Assembly (NCBI GenBank): GCA_002213445.1
Contig: NJIE01000003.1
Coordinates: forward strand, 248,001-312,000
DNA from: Xenophilus sp. AP218F
GTDB taxonomy: Bacteria > Pseudomonadota > Gammaproteobacteria > Burkholderiales > Chromobacteriaceae
Length of the DNA stretch: 64,000 bases
Direction: 5' to 3'
Shown: in pieces, positions 37,897 through 47,478 of the stretch
How the letters are laid out: each line of letters begins with the position of its first letter
Position numbering within the stretch: position 1 is the stretch's first letter
Notes under the pieces: generated by a model
Seen by the model: only the letters and a program-made list of their open reading frames with translations
Database searches by the model: none
Told to the model about the DNA's origin: nothing
Made by a program: the position numbers and the translations under genes

Positions 37897-38125
37897 TGTA
37901 GGATCCCACGAATATCTAGATATTTCCCACTTTTCCAGATTTTTGGGATTCTGCTCTCTGCACTCAGCTTAGCAAATGGCCTCCAGGTTTGGAGGCCATT
38001 TTGCATTTCAGCTTGAGCTAGGATCTTCTGCACAGATGAGGTATCACAGTCTGCAATATCCTATAATCATTTAGAACGGCATTGATTTAAAAGCAATCAT
38101 ATCTAGAAATAGATGGGAACCTACA
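37897..38125. repeat. 229-bp mini-element with 27-bp terminal inverted repeats
   Basis: Left terminus TGTAGGATCCCACGAATA... (37897-37923) and the reverse complement of 38099-38125, TGTAGGTTCCCATCTATT..., agree at 22 of 27 positions and share CTAGATAT. There is no coding gene, only a hairpin in the middle. It touches the AAGGG duplication of the transposon and starts with the same six bases, TGTAGG. Flanking duplications of its own are not visible (AAGGG left, TAAAA right). Confidence 0.6.
37974..38002. terminator. Bidirectional hairpin terminator, perhaps the original gyrB terminator
   Basis: AAATGGCCTCC pairs with GGAGGCCATTT over a seven-base loop, with T runs on both strands. Before the transposon arrived it would have stood about 100 bp after gyrB. 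Confidence 0.8.
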
Positions 38126-38189
38126 TAAAATCTGCTCTCTATTTGCAGCCAAAGAACCTCTCTTCCGGTAGCTTTTTCTGTCATGCTAT

Positions 38190-40265
38190 TTACGTCCCTA
38201 ACAGATCATCTAAATATTCCGACCTCCGCCCACCTGAAGTGATAAATAAGGCATCACGCGCCCTGGTACATGCCACATAAAATAAATGTCTCTCAGTCTC
38301 CTGCACTTCAAACAAGTCTGATGCATCTGTCACATCATTAATACGCTGTGAAGAAGGTAGCACTCCCTCATCACATGCTATCAGCGCAACTGCTCGGAAC
38401 TCTAGCCCTTTGACAAAATGCATTGTGCTGATAGATACAGCATCCTCACTAAGAAGAATACGCTCATTAAGGACAACGAATGGAAGCCCTGCAGCATGCA
38501 GTGATAGCTTCGCCCGTTCCACTTCTAAGTCAGATCTAACAAATACGCCAATTTCATTTAGCTTTACCCCCTGAGCCACCTGCTTTTTCAACCAATCCGC
38601 AACAGCAGAAATTTCCTCTTCAACATCTTTGCACTCAAGGATTTCAGGCTCAGGACCATTAAACACGGAAACTGTACCACCACGCTGTTCTTGGTTACCG
38701 TCTACGTCACTGATCTCTGGGGCCAGGAGCTTGTCAGCCAGCTGACGGATTTGGTGCGACGTCCGATAGTTGATCGTCAGAGTACGGGAGCGCCCTCGTA
38801 CATCAACACCAAGGGCTTTCCAAGAGAACGCCGTTTGGAAAATACGCTGGCCAATATCACCGGTAAAGAATAGCGAGTCAGGACGTATATGCCCTATGGC
38901 AGCCAAAAAACGCAGCTGCGCCACACTAATGTCCTGAGCCTCATCGACCACGATGTAGTCATATGGCACGTTCTTAACATTAGAGAAATGATCTGCGAGA
39001 CGTGTAAATACTGATGCCATTGTTACCACTCCTCGCGTCTGCAACTCATTCAAAACTTGTTGGAAGATATGCCACAAGATCAGCCTTTGCGCCTCAGCAA
39101 GGCGAGTCTTACGACCTAGGCGTCGCACATCCCGATAAGCATCCCAACTTCCGAGTTGCCAACTGTCCACGACATCTCGCCATTCCGATAGCAGGAAAGC
39201 TGGGCTGAACTTGTGGCCCGGTACTGCATCAGCGGCAGCACCCAGGAGCGTCCGTAACTCACCATCATCAAGCAGTCGTGCCTTGCCAAAATGCATGGAA
39301 TACGCGCGCAGCCCAACAGCATTGATTGCCAAAACATCAATTCGCTCAGCTAAACGGGGGTCGTCCCGCAGCAAGCGCCGTAATTTTTCCAATAATGCGT
39401 TTGCCAACGGCTCCGAAAAGGTCGTTAGCAGCACCCGTACATCGTCTTTCTGCCTAAGCAATTGATTGGCACGATGCAGCGCCACAATGGTTTTGCCTGT
39501 GCCCGCGGACCCAGACACCCGGGCAGGGCCGTTATATTCTCGTTCAACCACCTGCCGTTGCCCAGGGTGCAAGAATAGCGTCCATTTCTCCCACGGATAA
39601 TCCAGCGCCTGACTCAACTCTTCCATGTCGGTCATCAAGCGGAAGCGACGTTGAGCATCCGGATGATCAAATGGGTTGGCACCCGGCGAAACTGGCGTGG
39701 GTTTACTCGGTTGGCCACCAGTAGCCAACTCCAACAACGCTTCGGCAGCCTCTGCTGGTAAGTGATCCGCTAGCGCTAGCAGCGAATCCTCATCTGCAGC
39801 TCGCACATCCGTCAGCCATTCCGGTGGAACACCATAAGCCAACAGTTCGTTATCACTGTAACGGTCGAACAGTTGAGCCTTAGCATTAGCCGAAACCGTC
39901 GCTCCGACAAACACTGGGATAGTGATTTCCTCTATCCGCTCACGAATCTCCACCAACTGAGCCGCGCCCGTGGTCGGATGCGTCTGAAGCTTGCGCCGTT
40001 CAGCCCACTGATACGCCTTGTCATGATGATCGACATAGCACAGCAATAGACTGGACTCAGTGCGATGCACAATCAGACGGATATCGCTACTAACCCTGAC
40101 AGACCAGAAATTTTTATCTTTAGCATGATCCAGTTTGTGAAAGCTGAAGCCAGGATTTGCGGGATTTAGCTGCAAGTCGAATGCCGTCGTCTTAACAGCT
40201 TTTTGCTCATCACCTGTCAGCCGAGCAAGGCTGGAAGTGAATGTGTCTGCAATACGAAATTCCAT
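38190..40265 (-). CDS. RelE-fold/UvrD-type helicase fusion
   Basis: 691 residues from ATG 40265. Residues 1-95 have the RelE/ParE toxin fold pattern (NPGFSFHKLDHAKDKNFWS, RLIVHRTES, CYVDHHDKAYQWA). An SF1 helicase follows: Walker A GSAGTGKTIVALHRA near 253, IVVDEAQDIS near 435, TINYRTS and the C-terminal VACTRARDALFI. SF1A helicases unwind 3' to 5'. It is the last gene of a leftward series Res-Mod-helicase with gaps of about 85 bp, so it probably works with the restriction system, perhaps as a DNA-end processor or a ribosome-targeting abortive module. The role of the RelE fold is unknown. Confidence 0.8.
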   Translation of the reverse strand: MEFRIADTFTSSLARLTGDEQKAVKTTAFDLQLNPANPGFSFHKLDHAKDKNFWSVRVSSDIRLIVHRTESSLLLCYVDHHDKAYQWAERRKLQTHPTTGAAQLVEIRERIEEITIPVFVGATVSANAKAQLFDRYSDNELLAYGVPPEWLTDVRAADEDSLLALADHLPAEAAEALLELATGGQPSKPTPVSPGANPFDHPDAQRRFRLMTDMEELSQALDYPWEKWTLFLHPGQRQVVEREYNGPARVSGSAGTGKTIVALHRANQLLRQKDDVRVLLTTFSEPLANALLEKLRRLLRDDPRLAERIDVLAINAVGLRAYSMHFGKARLLDDGELRTLLGAAADAVPGHKFSPAFLLSEWRDVVDSWQLGSWDAYRDVRRLGRKTRLAEAQRLILWHIFQQVLNELQTRGVVTMASVFTRLADHFSNVKNVPYDYIVVDEAQDISVAQLRFLAAIGHIRPDSLFFTGDIGQRIFQTAFSWKALGVDVRGRSRTLTINYRTSHQIRQLADKLLAPEISDVDGNQEQRGGTVSVFNGPEPEILECKDVEEEISAVADWLKKQVAQGVKLNEIGVFVRSDLEVERAKLSLHAAGLPFVVLNERILLSEDAVSISTMHFVKGLEFRAVALIACDEGVLPSSQRINDVTDASDLFEVQETERHLFYVACTRARDALFITSGGRRSEYLDDLLGT

Positions 40266-40351
40266 CAATCTACTAGCCTCAAATTTTTATTGATTAGAAG
40301 TTACTAGTCTTTCACCACTGGAAATATTTTAATTTCTGGCCTTAATATTTG

Positions 40352-43249
40352 TCACACTCTAAATACCTTCATCACCTCATCACCAAGGTGATTAATTACC
40401 TTCACAGCAATCCTGCCCGACTTTGGCTTGTTGAATGGGCGCGAGATATCGCTGTTCAGACTAGCCCAAGCGTCTTCATTGACTTCGGCCTTGAGACTAG
40501 TTTTCAGCGACTTATAGGGGTCGTTCTGGCCAAGAAAATAAGCGTGCCGGACGAAAAAGCTTTCGCCGTTATAGTCTGTATCGACCAGCCAGCAGGCGAT
40601 ACCGTCCACGTCATCGGAGCGCACTTCACCAGTAGACGGGTCAAACACATCTACGCCGTTGACCTTGACACACACCTGGCCGTTTTCCTGCGGTAAAAGT
40701 TCGATGTCAGGCTCGCCGAAGATAACGAACAGATTGCCTTTACCTGTGGCCTTGAGGTCGGCCGCCATGTGCAAGTCGGCGTTCATGCGCGCCTTCAGGA
40801 TGGGCACGCGGCCGAGCTTGTTGAACTCGCCGGCATGAGCGTCGAAGTTGAAGGCGAGCGCGATCAATACGTCGAAACCGGCATCGGCGGCCTCGCGCGC
40901 AGCCTCGACCAAATCGGAACGACTGACGGTGCCGAATTCCGGACCAATCAGAATACCTGCGCGCTTTTCGGCCTCGCCTTCTAGAAAACGTCCCTCAGCG
41001 CCAATGAAGTGGCCGGGCCAGCCGGTAAGGCTGGAGAAGACGATACGGTCTTCTTTATGCGCTTGCTGTACGCCGGCGCTACGCAGGTTTTCCAGAACCA
41101 TCTGATCGAAGGTCTGCACTACGCCATAGCCGGCCTGCTTCTCCTGCTCCTTGAGCGGGTCAATCAGTTCATCGTTCTCATCGACACCGAGCATGCGGTG
41201 TGGACTGAGGGATTCCACTGTAAACGGGCCAGCGACACGAACAGTTTTTTTATTCTCGTATGGCTTGTCATATAGGTATTCAAACTCCGCCCTGGCAGCG
41301 ATGCTGGCATCGATTTCCTGCTGGCGGCCGATACGCGCGTCCCAAAAATCCACCAGCGGCTGCACGGCGGCCTCGGGCCAGTCTTTTGGTGCCTCGCGCG
41401 GCACCTCCCATTCCAGCAACTGGTAGCTCACTACCGTTTCGCCACTTGGCAGCTTGGCGGTGGAAGTCTCCGGGGCGTTGAAGTGGACTTCCTTGCCGGT
41501 ACGCCCCCCGGTTGTCACTTTGAACGGCTGATCATGGCCCCGTAGCGCCTTGTTCAAACCAGCCAGCGCTGCTTGCACCTTGGATTGCCACGTATCGTAA
41601 ATGACGTCGATTTCTGCGTTGTTGGCGATGGATTTGAGCGTGATATGCGGCACGCGCTCATAGACAAATCCCTGACGCACCTTGCCGTAAGTGGGCTTTC
41701 CGATGTAGGGACGGCCTGACAATGCCGCTTCTTTTTGTTGTCCTTCTGGCGAATCGGCAAGCAGGTAGAATGGATAGCGTGCGCCCATCAAGCGAGCGCG
41801 GGCCAAGGCTAAGGCTACACGTGAGGTATCAATGGTAATCCAGCGACGGCCCCATTGCTCGGCGACATAGGCTGTGGTGCCAGAGCCGCAGGTTGGGTCA
41901 AGAATAAGGTCACCGGGATCAGTGGCCATAAGAATACAACGTGCTGCTATCTGCGGATTTGTCTCAACAACATATCGCTTATAGGAAGCATCAAAACCCC
42001 AACGAAGATCAGTCCAAGCATTTGTAATCGGCGCAATTCGATAGTCATTAAGAAAACGAACATATCGAAGCGAATTAGTGCGCTGAAATATTCGACATGA
42101 CCAAGCCAAACGATTCATTCCAATCGCATGAGTCTTCCAATGCTGTCCAGCAGGACACTTAAACAACTTCCCTCGGTGGGAAAAATCAAATGACCCTGAC
42201 TGAGTTTCTCCCTGACTAGTTGTAGAAGAATAAGTTGCCAGCTGGCTAGAATCGGTATTTTTTTTATTTGGCTCGGGAGCTGCTGATACGCCAGTCATAA
42301 AATCAAAGTAGTATTTGTAATCTTTTGCTAGATCGCTATTTTCGTCCTTTTCTAGATACAACTGACGATACTTAACAGTCTGCCTATTTTTCGCATACCA
42401 CAGTACAAAATCACCGACAGAACCAAGCGTATTAGTATCACCGAATCCACTTGTTTTCGTGACAAAAATCAACGCCACGAAGTTGGACTCTCCAAATACC
42501 TCATCCATAACCGCCCGTACCCGATGTACATTCTCATCACCGATTTGTACAAAAATCGAGCCTGATTCAGTCAACAAATCACGTGAAATTGTCAAACGAT
42601 CACGAATATAAGACAGATAGGAATGAATTCCATCCTTCCAAGTATCACGAAACGCCTTAACTTGCTCCGGCTCACGGGTAATATGCTCTGTCTTACCGTC
42701 CTTTACATCTCGACTGGTAGTGCTCCACTGAAAATTGGAATTGAAACGAATACCATAGGGTGGGTCGAAATAGATGCACTGCACCTTGCCGCGCAATCCC
42801 TCACGTTCGGCGAGTGAGCCCATGACCGACAGGCTGTCGCCCAGGATCATGCGGTTGGTCCAGTGCTGGTCGTGCTGATAAAACTCAGTCTTGTCGACAT
42901 CCTTGGGCAGGCCATTAAAGTCGGCGAACAAATCCAGCATGCCTTCGCCGGCCTCGTAGGCAGCCTGTTGGCTTACCCGTTTTAGGTCGTCGATCAACGC
43001 CTTTGGATGTACTTTTTCCTGAATGTATAGGGGCGGCGCCTGCACGATCAGGTCGCTTCCGTCTTGCGCATCTTTGCCGCGCCAGACCAGTTGCGGGTCC
43101 AGGTCTGGGTTGCGCGGGTAGCGCAGTGTCTTGACTTGCTTATGCTCATCCGGTAGCACCGGCTCGTGCTCGGCGTTCGGGATGTTTTTGCGTTTGTCGT
43201 CGTGCGTGATTGTGACAACGTTAATGGTGTTGCTATCTTGCTTGGCCAT
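40352..43249 (-). CDS. Type III-like adenine-specific DNA methyltransferase (Mod)
   Basis: 965 residues from ATG 43249. The DPPY motif FDPPYGIRF is near 163 and the AdoMet motif LDPTCGSGTTAYVAEQWG near 450, the beta-class order of Mod proteins. It is longer than classical type III Mod (about 650), with an extra C-terminal 350 residues. It would methylate adenine in the recognition site and give Res its specificity. The start at ATG 43249 is chosen over GTG 43267 because GGATAAG lies upstream of it. Confidence 0.88.
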   Translation of the reverse strand: MAKQDSNTINVVTITHDDKRKNIPNAEHEPVLPDEHKQVKTLRYPRNPDLDPQLVWRGKDAQDGSDLIVQAPPLYIQEKVHPKALIDDLKRVSQQAAYEAGEGMLDLFADFNGLPKDVDKTEFYQHDQHWTNRMILGDSLSVMGSLAEREGLRGKVQCIYFDPPYGIRFNSNFQWSTTSRDVKDGKTEHITREPEQVKAFRDTWKDGIHSYLSYIRDRLTISRDLLTESGSIFVQIGDENVHRVRAVMDEVFGESNFVALIFVTKTSGFGDTNTLGSVGDFVLWYAKNRQTVKYRQLYLEKDENSDLAKDYKYYFDFMTGVSAAPEPNKKNTDSSQLATYSSTTSQGETQSGSFDFSHRGKLFKCPAGQHWKTHAIGMNRLAWSCRIFQRTNSLRYVRFLNDYRIAPITNAWTDLRWGFDASYKRYVVETNPQIAARCILMATDPGDLILDPTCGSGTTAYVAEQWGRRWITIDTSRVALALARARLMGARYPFYLLADSPEGQQKEAALSGRPYIGKPTYGKVRQGFVYERVPHITLKSIANNAEIDVIYDTWQSKVQAALAGLNKALRGHDQPFKVTTGGRTGKEVHFNAPETSTAKLPSGETVVSYQLLEWEVPREAPKDWPEAAVQPLVDFWDARIGRQQEIDASIAARAEFEYLYDKPYENKKTVRVAGPFTVESLSPHRMLGVDENDELIDPLKEQEKQAGYGVVQTFDQMVLENLRSAGVQQAHKEDRIVFSSLTGWPGHFIGAEGRFLEGEAEKRAGILIGPEFGTVSRSDLVEAAREAADAGFDVLIALAFNFDAHAGEFNKLGRVPILKARMNADLHMAADLKATGKGNLFVIFGEPDIELLPQENGQVCVKVNGVDVFDPSTGEVRSDDVDGIACWLVDTDYNGESFFVRHAYFLGQNDPYKSLKTSLKAEVNEDAWASLNSDISRPFNKPKSGRIAVKVINHLGDEVMKVFRV

Positions 43250-43332
43250 TTCAATCTTATCCGGCACCCGATATCAGGATGCATTTGGGGGTATTCTACT
43301 TTGCGGCGATCTGGTGACGCGCTACTTTCTCG

Positions 43333-46300
43333 TCATGTGCTCACAGCCGTACTTGTGTGTTTTTCAGTCATGTAGGGCTGAAGCAGACCAGCGAAGGCTT
43401 CTTCCATTTTTTTGGCGAAGTCTGCTTCCATCGCCCACACTTCTGTGAACTCGGCAAAGGCCCAGCGGCCATGATTTTTGAGATGGTTCACACCGGGTAT
43501 CCAATAGGTTTCCATGGTGGACTTCTTGTCTTTGGCGTCTTCACCGCGGTAGCCCTTGATCTCGACGATCAGGTTCAGCAGATCATCATCGCCATGGCCG
43601 TCGTCGACACGCAAGATGAAGTCCGGGATATAGGTGCGCAGGTCCGACATATAGCGATAAGGCACCTCCAGCCCCAAGTTGTGGTTTTTAACGTAGGCGC
43701 GAACTTTCGGATGGGCTTCGGCCACGCGACAGAATTCGGCTTCCCAGTCGCTGTCGAGCATCACCCAGTTAATGTGACTCTTAGGCGGCGGGCCAATCGT
43801 GTCCCAACGGTCGGTCTTGGACGTGTTGAAGTTGACGTGCACGGTCGAACCGGTAGGGTTATACGCGTCGAGCACGGCAACGACCGGACGATTGCCCAGT
43901 TCCGCGCGGGTGATGGCAGCTGTGATGCGCTCGCAAGCCATATCAGCCAGTTGCTTGTACATCAGCTGCGCCGGGTAAGTGTCGCCCTTGCAATCTAGCC
44001 AGTTTTCCAGCCACTCACGGGTGATGCGCTTGAGCTGGCCAAACAGGTGCAACTGCGGCTCTTCGCCAGGGTCGCGCCACTTGGTCATCAACAAGTGCTG
44101 GGTCAGGTTCATCAGCAAGGTGGAATAGCGACTGTCCCTCAGGTGTTTGAGGTTCAGGTCCACCGTCTCGCCGATGATTCCGGCGTTGCTGGTGATAGAA
44201 GGACCGACCAGCGCCGGGGTGAGCTCCAGGCGAGAATCGTCATTGAAATCAGCCTTAAGCTGCGTCTCCGGCAATTCTACACGGTAGCCGGTGACGCGCG
44301 GGAAGCGAATTTCCAGATGGTCACGCTCCGGGCGCACGGCTTTGACTTGCACCGTTTCCCGCGGCGGTTGAGGCGGAGCTATCACAGGTTTAGCCGTGAA
44401 GTCGAACGGGATACCGAGCACGTCGGCGTATTCCACATTGAATAGCCCTTGTTCGTTCAAGTCATAAGACTGCCGGCGCAAGGCACGGCCGATTACCTGT
44501 TCGCACAGCAGCTGGGTGCCAAAGGCGCGCACGCCAAGCACGTGGGTCACGGTGTTGGTGTCCCACCCTTCTGTGAGCATCGACACTGAGACCACGCAGC
44601 GGATAGATTCCCCGAGTCGGCCAGTCTTGCCGACGGTATTCATCACCTCACGCAGCAAGTCCTGATCGGTAATGTTGTCAGCTGCGTCAGCGTTACCGGT
44701 ACGCTCGATAATCTCGCGACGGAAGCGCTCTATTTCATCGACAGCCATCGCGTGAAAGTTCTTGTCGAGCGCCTCACCGGATTCGAGTTGTTCGCTGTCG
44801 ATCAGTAAGGTGCGCGGGCGGGCAATTGAATTGCCATGGTCATCGAAATTGCGGAACAGCGCTAACCGACCGTTGACTAGCGTGGTAGAACCATCTTCGT
44901 TTTCTCGCTGAAAGCCCGAAATAAAGTCATACACCAATTTGGAAGTGGCGGTGTTGTTGCAGACAACGATAAAGCAAGGCGGCACGTTGATGCCTGCCTG
45001 CTGCCATAAGTGGAAGGTTTTTTCGTAATGCCCGTAAAGTGCTTCTAGTGCGGTCTGCAACTCCAGCGGCAGGCTGAGTGGGTCCAGCGCAGCGCCTTTG
45101 CCACGACCTTTCTTCGGCATCTTGACGCGGATGTGCTCCCACAGGTTACGGTACATCGGCATCTCATTCCCAGGAATGTTGTCGGCTACCGGCACACGCG
45201 GTAGCTTGACAATACCGCACTCGATGGCGTCCATCAGAGAGAAATCGCTGACCGTCCAAGGAAACAGGGTACCTTCAGCATAGCCGGAACCACGCAGAAA
45301 AAATGGCGTGGCCGACAAATCAAATACTCGAGCGATGCCCAGCTTGCGTTGCAAGGCCTCAAGTCCGGAAATCCACAGACGAGCCGCTTCGTTGTTGTCT
45401 TCTGCTTCTTTCTTTTCGTCGCCCTTAAGCTTTTCGTCCTCAGAATCAGCCGGCTTCTCGCGATAGCAGTGATGTGCTTCGTCGTTAAGTACGAGGATGT
45501 TCTTCATCCCCATCAAGTCACCCATCACCCGTTGCAGCATCTGGCCTTCGGTTTCGAGCGTTTGCAGTGCTTCGCCGGTACGCCCCTTGAGCAATGCCCG
45601 CGTACCGCTGGCGACTTCGAAGCGCTCGCGCAATTTGAAGGCGTGGTAATTGGTGATGACAATCTTGGCACGCTGCAAGTCTTCAAGCATATCAGCCGGA
45701 ACGATTTCCCGGCTTTGGTAATAGCTGTCCGGATCGTTTGGTTGCAGTACGCGTAAACGATCCTTGATGGTGAGGCCAGGCGCAACGATGAGGAAGCCGC
45801 GCGTGAATTTCTTGCTGGCCGGCTGCCGTACTGCGTTAACTGTTTGCCAGGCTATCAGCATGGACATGACCGTAGTTTTACCTGCGCCTGTCGCCAATTT
45901 AAGCGCCATACGCGCAAGCTCGGGGTTTGCATCGCGATTAGCCCCATCGATACTTTCCAGGATGTGAGCGACTTTCCGCCCCAGCTTGGGCGCTACCTCT
46001 GTGAGCCATATAGCAGTTTCGATGGCCTCCACCTGGCAAAAAAATGGCCGCCCCCCCTGGAACTGATGATGCCGCCAATGCTGTAACAGCCGCGAAGTTT
46101 CTGGAGTAACCTGCCAGGCATTCACTGGTAACTTGCGCCAACTATCTACATAGCTGCGTATCTCGTTAATAATCGAAATAGGATCATATTTCTGCTCATC
46201 CGCTGCTAAACCAAGAGACTCATCGAATAACTCCTCTGTTCTCCCTCGCCGCTTCTTTGGTTTAGGAATTGGTGTTATAAACTCAGCTCGTCTTCTCGAT

Positions 46301-46404
46301 TCAACTATTAATCCAGTCGGCTGTCCTCCATCCAACTGCCAGTGTCGCAACGGACAGTCATAAGGGGAGTTCAATATTGGCTGCTGGAAAAAATTTTCGG
46401 ACAT
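43333..46404 (-). CDS. Type III-like restriction endonuclease subunit (Res)
   Basis: 1023 residues. SF2 helicase motifs are Walker A ATGAGKTTVMS near 170 and NDEAHHCYRE near 305; the second RecA domain ends with EQVIGRALRRQSY. A PD-(D/E)XK nuclease closes the protein (YIPDFILRV near 920 and LIVEIKGYRG near 945). It translocates and cleaves DNA in complex with Mod. It is first in the operon; its promoter is in the AT-rich stretch 46405-46620. Confidence 0.9.
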   Translation of the reverse strand: MSENFFQQPILNSPYDCPLRHWQLDGGQPTGLIVESRRRAEFITPIPKPKKRRGRTEELFDESLGLAADEQKYDPISIINEIRSYVDSWRKLPVNAWQVTPETSRLLQHWRHHQFQGGRPFFCQVEAIETAIWLTEVAPKLGRKVAHILESIDGANRDANPELARMALKLATGAGKTTVMSMLIAWQTVNAVRQPASKKFTRGFLIVAPGLTIKDRLRVLQPNDPDSYYQSREIVPADMLEDLQRAKIVITNYHAFKLRERFEVASGTRALLKGRTGEALQTLETEGQMLQRVMGDLMGMKNILVLNDEAHHCYREKPADSEDEKLKGDEKKEAEDNNEAARLWISGLEALQRKLGIARVFDLSATPFFLRGSGYAEGTLFPWTVSDFSLMDAIECGIVKLPRVPVADNIPGNEMPMYRNLWEHIRVKMPKKGRGKGAALDPLSLPLELQTALEALYGHYEKTFHLWQQAGINVPPCFIVVCNNTATSKLVYDFISGFQRENEDGSTTLVNGRLALFRNFDDHGNSIARPRTLLIDSEQLESGEALDKNFHAMAVDEIERFRREIIERTGNADAADNITDQDLLREVMNTVGKTGRLGESIRCVVSVSMLTEGWDTNTVTHVLGVRAFGTQLLCEQVIGRALRRQSYDLNEQGLFNVEYADVLGIPFDFTAKPVIAPPQPPRETVQVKAVRPERDHLEIRFPRVTGYRVELPETQLKADFNDDSRLELTPALVGPSITSNAGIIGETVDLNLKHLRDSRYSTLLMNLTQHLLMTKWRDPGEEPQLHLFGQLKRITREWLENWLDCKGDTYPAQLMYKQLADMACERITAAITRAELGNRPVVAVLDAYNPTGSTVHVNFNTSKTDRWDTIGPPPKSHINWVMLDSDWEAEFCRVAEAHPKVRAYVKNHNLGLEVPYRYMSDLRTYIPDFILRVDDGHGDDDLLNLIVEIKGYRGEDAKDKKSTMETYWIPGVNHLKNHGRWAFAEFTEVWAMEADFAKKMEEAFAGLLQPYMTEKHTSTAVST

Positions 46405-46634
46405 TTTAATATGCTCGCGATATTTTATTAAGCTTCCCTGGAGATGCCGTGAGCCACAAGCTCAAAACCGACAAAAACCATTGAAATGGCCCATATAGTA
46501 CAGAAGTTGTACACAAATAGCATCACTCTCAAGGTATCAACCACACATGAACACAAAAATATCAGTAGTTTCCCCCTTGCATGACAAGATAGATACATTC
46601 GATAATCTCAACCGTGCCGTTCAATAGCGGCACC
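46405..46634. other. Promoter region between Res and the C4-like RNA
   Basis: 230 AT-rich bases between divergent units with no gene. It should hold the Res promoter leftward and the promoter of the regulatory RNA rightward, but I cannot pick out unambiguous -35/-10 boxes. Confidence 0.4.
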
Positions 46635-46843
46635 GGGATTGGCGTCCCGACGAATCTCGGCGGACTGCAGCGAAAGCTCCAGTCCTCACACCATTGCTGC
46701 GCGCAATTATGGCGGGCCTTGGTGGGAGCATCCTAGATGCGCCGGTTCCGAGATTCCGGTAACGCCAATCCCGCCTTGTGCCTGCCACCCCCCGATTGGC
46801 GTCGGAGATGCAGGTGAGCACCTAAATCTCGGAGAGCCTTACC
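46635..46843 (+). ncRNA. C4-type antisense RNA and leader of the DUF1484 gene
   Basis: Three linked segments: GGGATTGGCGT (46635-46645) with AATCTCGG (46653-46660); then the complementary pair CCGAGATT (46748-46755) with ACGCCAATCCC (46762-46772); then a second sense copy GATTGGCGTC (46794-46803) with AATCTCGG (46825-46832), which overlaps the GGAG ribosome site of the next gene. The middle segment can pair with either sense copy, the logic of phage P1/P7 C4 RNA, so it would block translation of the gene that follows. Confidence 0.6.
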
Positions 46844-47260
46844 ATGACAAGCATTTCCCGCAGTGCGTCTCACTTTGCCGTACCCCACTCCACGTCGTCC
46901 CGCCAGCGCTGGCTGGTGCATTCCGGGATGTCTACCCACCCAAGCCACGCCAGCCTGTTGGCCATGGCCCAGCTGCATGCGGCGTTTGAAGCGCTGCAAG
47001 TGCTGCTGTCTCAGCCAGACCATGCAGACCTGCGCGCGCCGGTAGCCCAGCTGGCCCACCTGTGCCGGGAGATCGAGCACGCGGTGGTGGAGTCTGTTTG
47101 CCTGCTGGCGCAAAGCCAACTGGGCCTGCAGGCTTTGCTGGACCTGCTGTCTTGCCTGGGTGAGGACATCCGCCTGCCTTCCAGCCGGCTGAAGGGGCTG
47201 TTGCAGCCGGTGGATAGGCAGATCACCGCTTCGCTTGGCTACCTGAGCAAGGTGCTGTAA
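46844..47260 (+). CDS. DUF1484 family protein, phage-derived
   Basis: 138 residues, helical, with HASLLAMAQLHAAFEALQVLL and CREIEHAVVESVCLL. I recognise it as the DUF1484 type found repeatedly in Chromobacterium and relatives, function unknown. GGAGAG is seven bases before ATG 46844 and inside the antisense target, so translation is probably controlled by the C4-type RNA. A good terminator follows. Confidence 0.65.
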   Translation: MTSISRSASHFAVPHSTSSRQRWLVHSGMSTHPSHASLLAMAQLHAAFEALQVLLSQPDHADLRAPVAQLAHLCREIEHAVVESVCLLAQSQLGLQALLDLLSCLGEDIRLPSSRLKGLLQPVDRQITASLGYLSKVL

Positions 47261-47273
47261 GCCGCCCGCGCTG

Positions 47274-47306
47274 GCCGGGCCGGCCCCGTGCGGGCCCGGC
47301 TTTTTT
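47274..47306 (+). terminator. Terminator after the DUF1484 gene
   Basis: GCCGGGCC (47274-47281) pairs with GGCCCGGC (47293-47300), followed by TTTTTT. Confidence 0.9.
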
Positions 47307-47478
47307 CTCCTGTCCTTCCGATGCCCACCCTGTCACCAGTATCCACGTTGAGTCGAGGAAGGTAATGGCTTTGCCTCCGGAGCAGGGATTGGCAACTGAT
47401 GACGCTGCTGGCCAGGCGGTAAGTGAAGAGTCATTGGACCCTTTGCTTGCATAGCGATGCGATCAACCTTGCCCCTCC

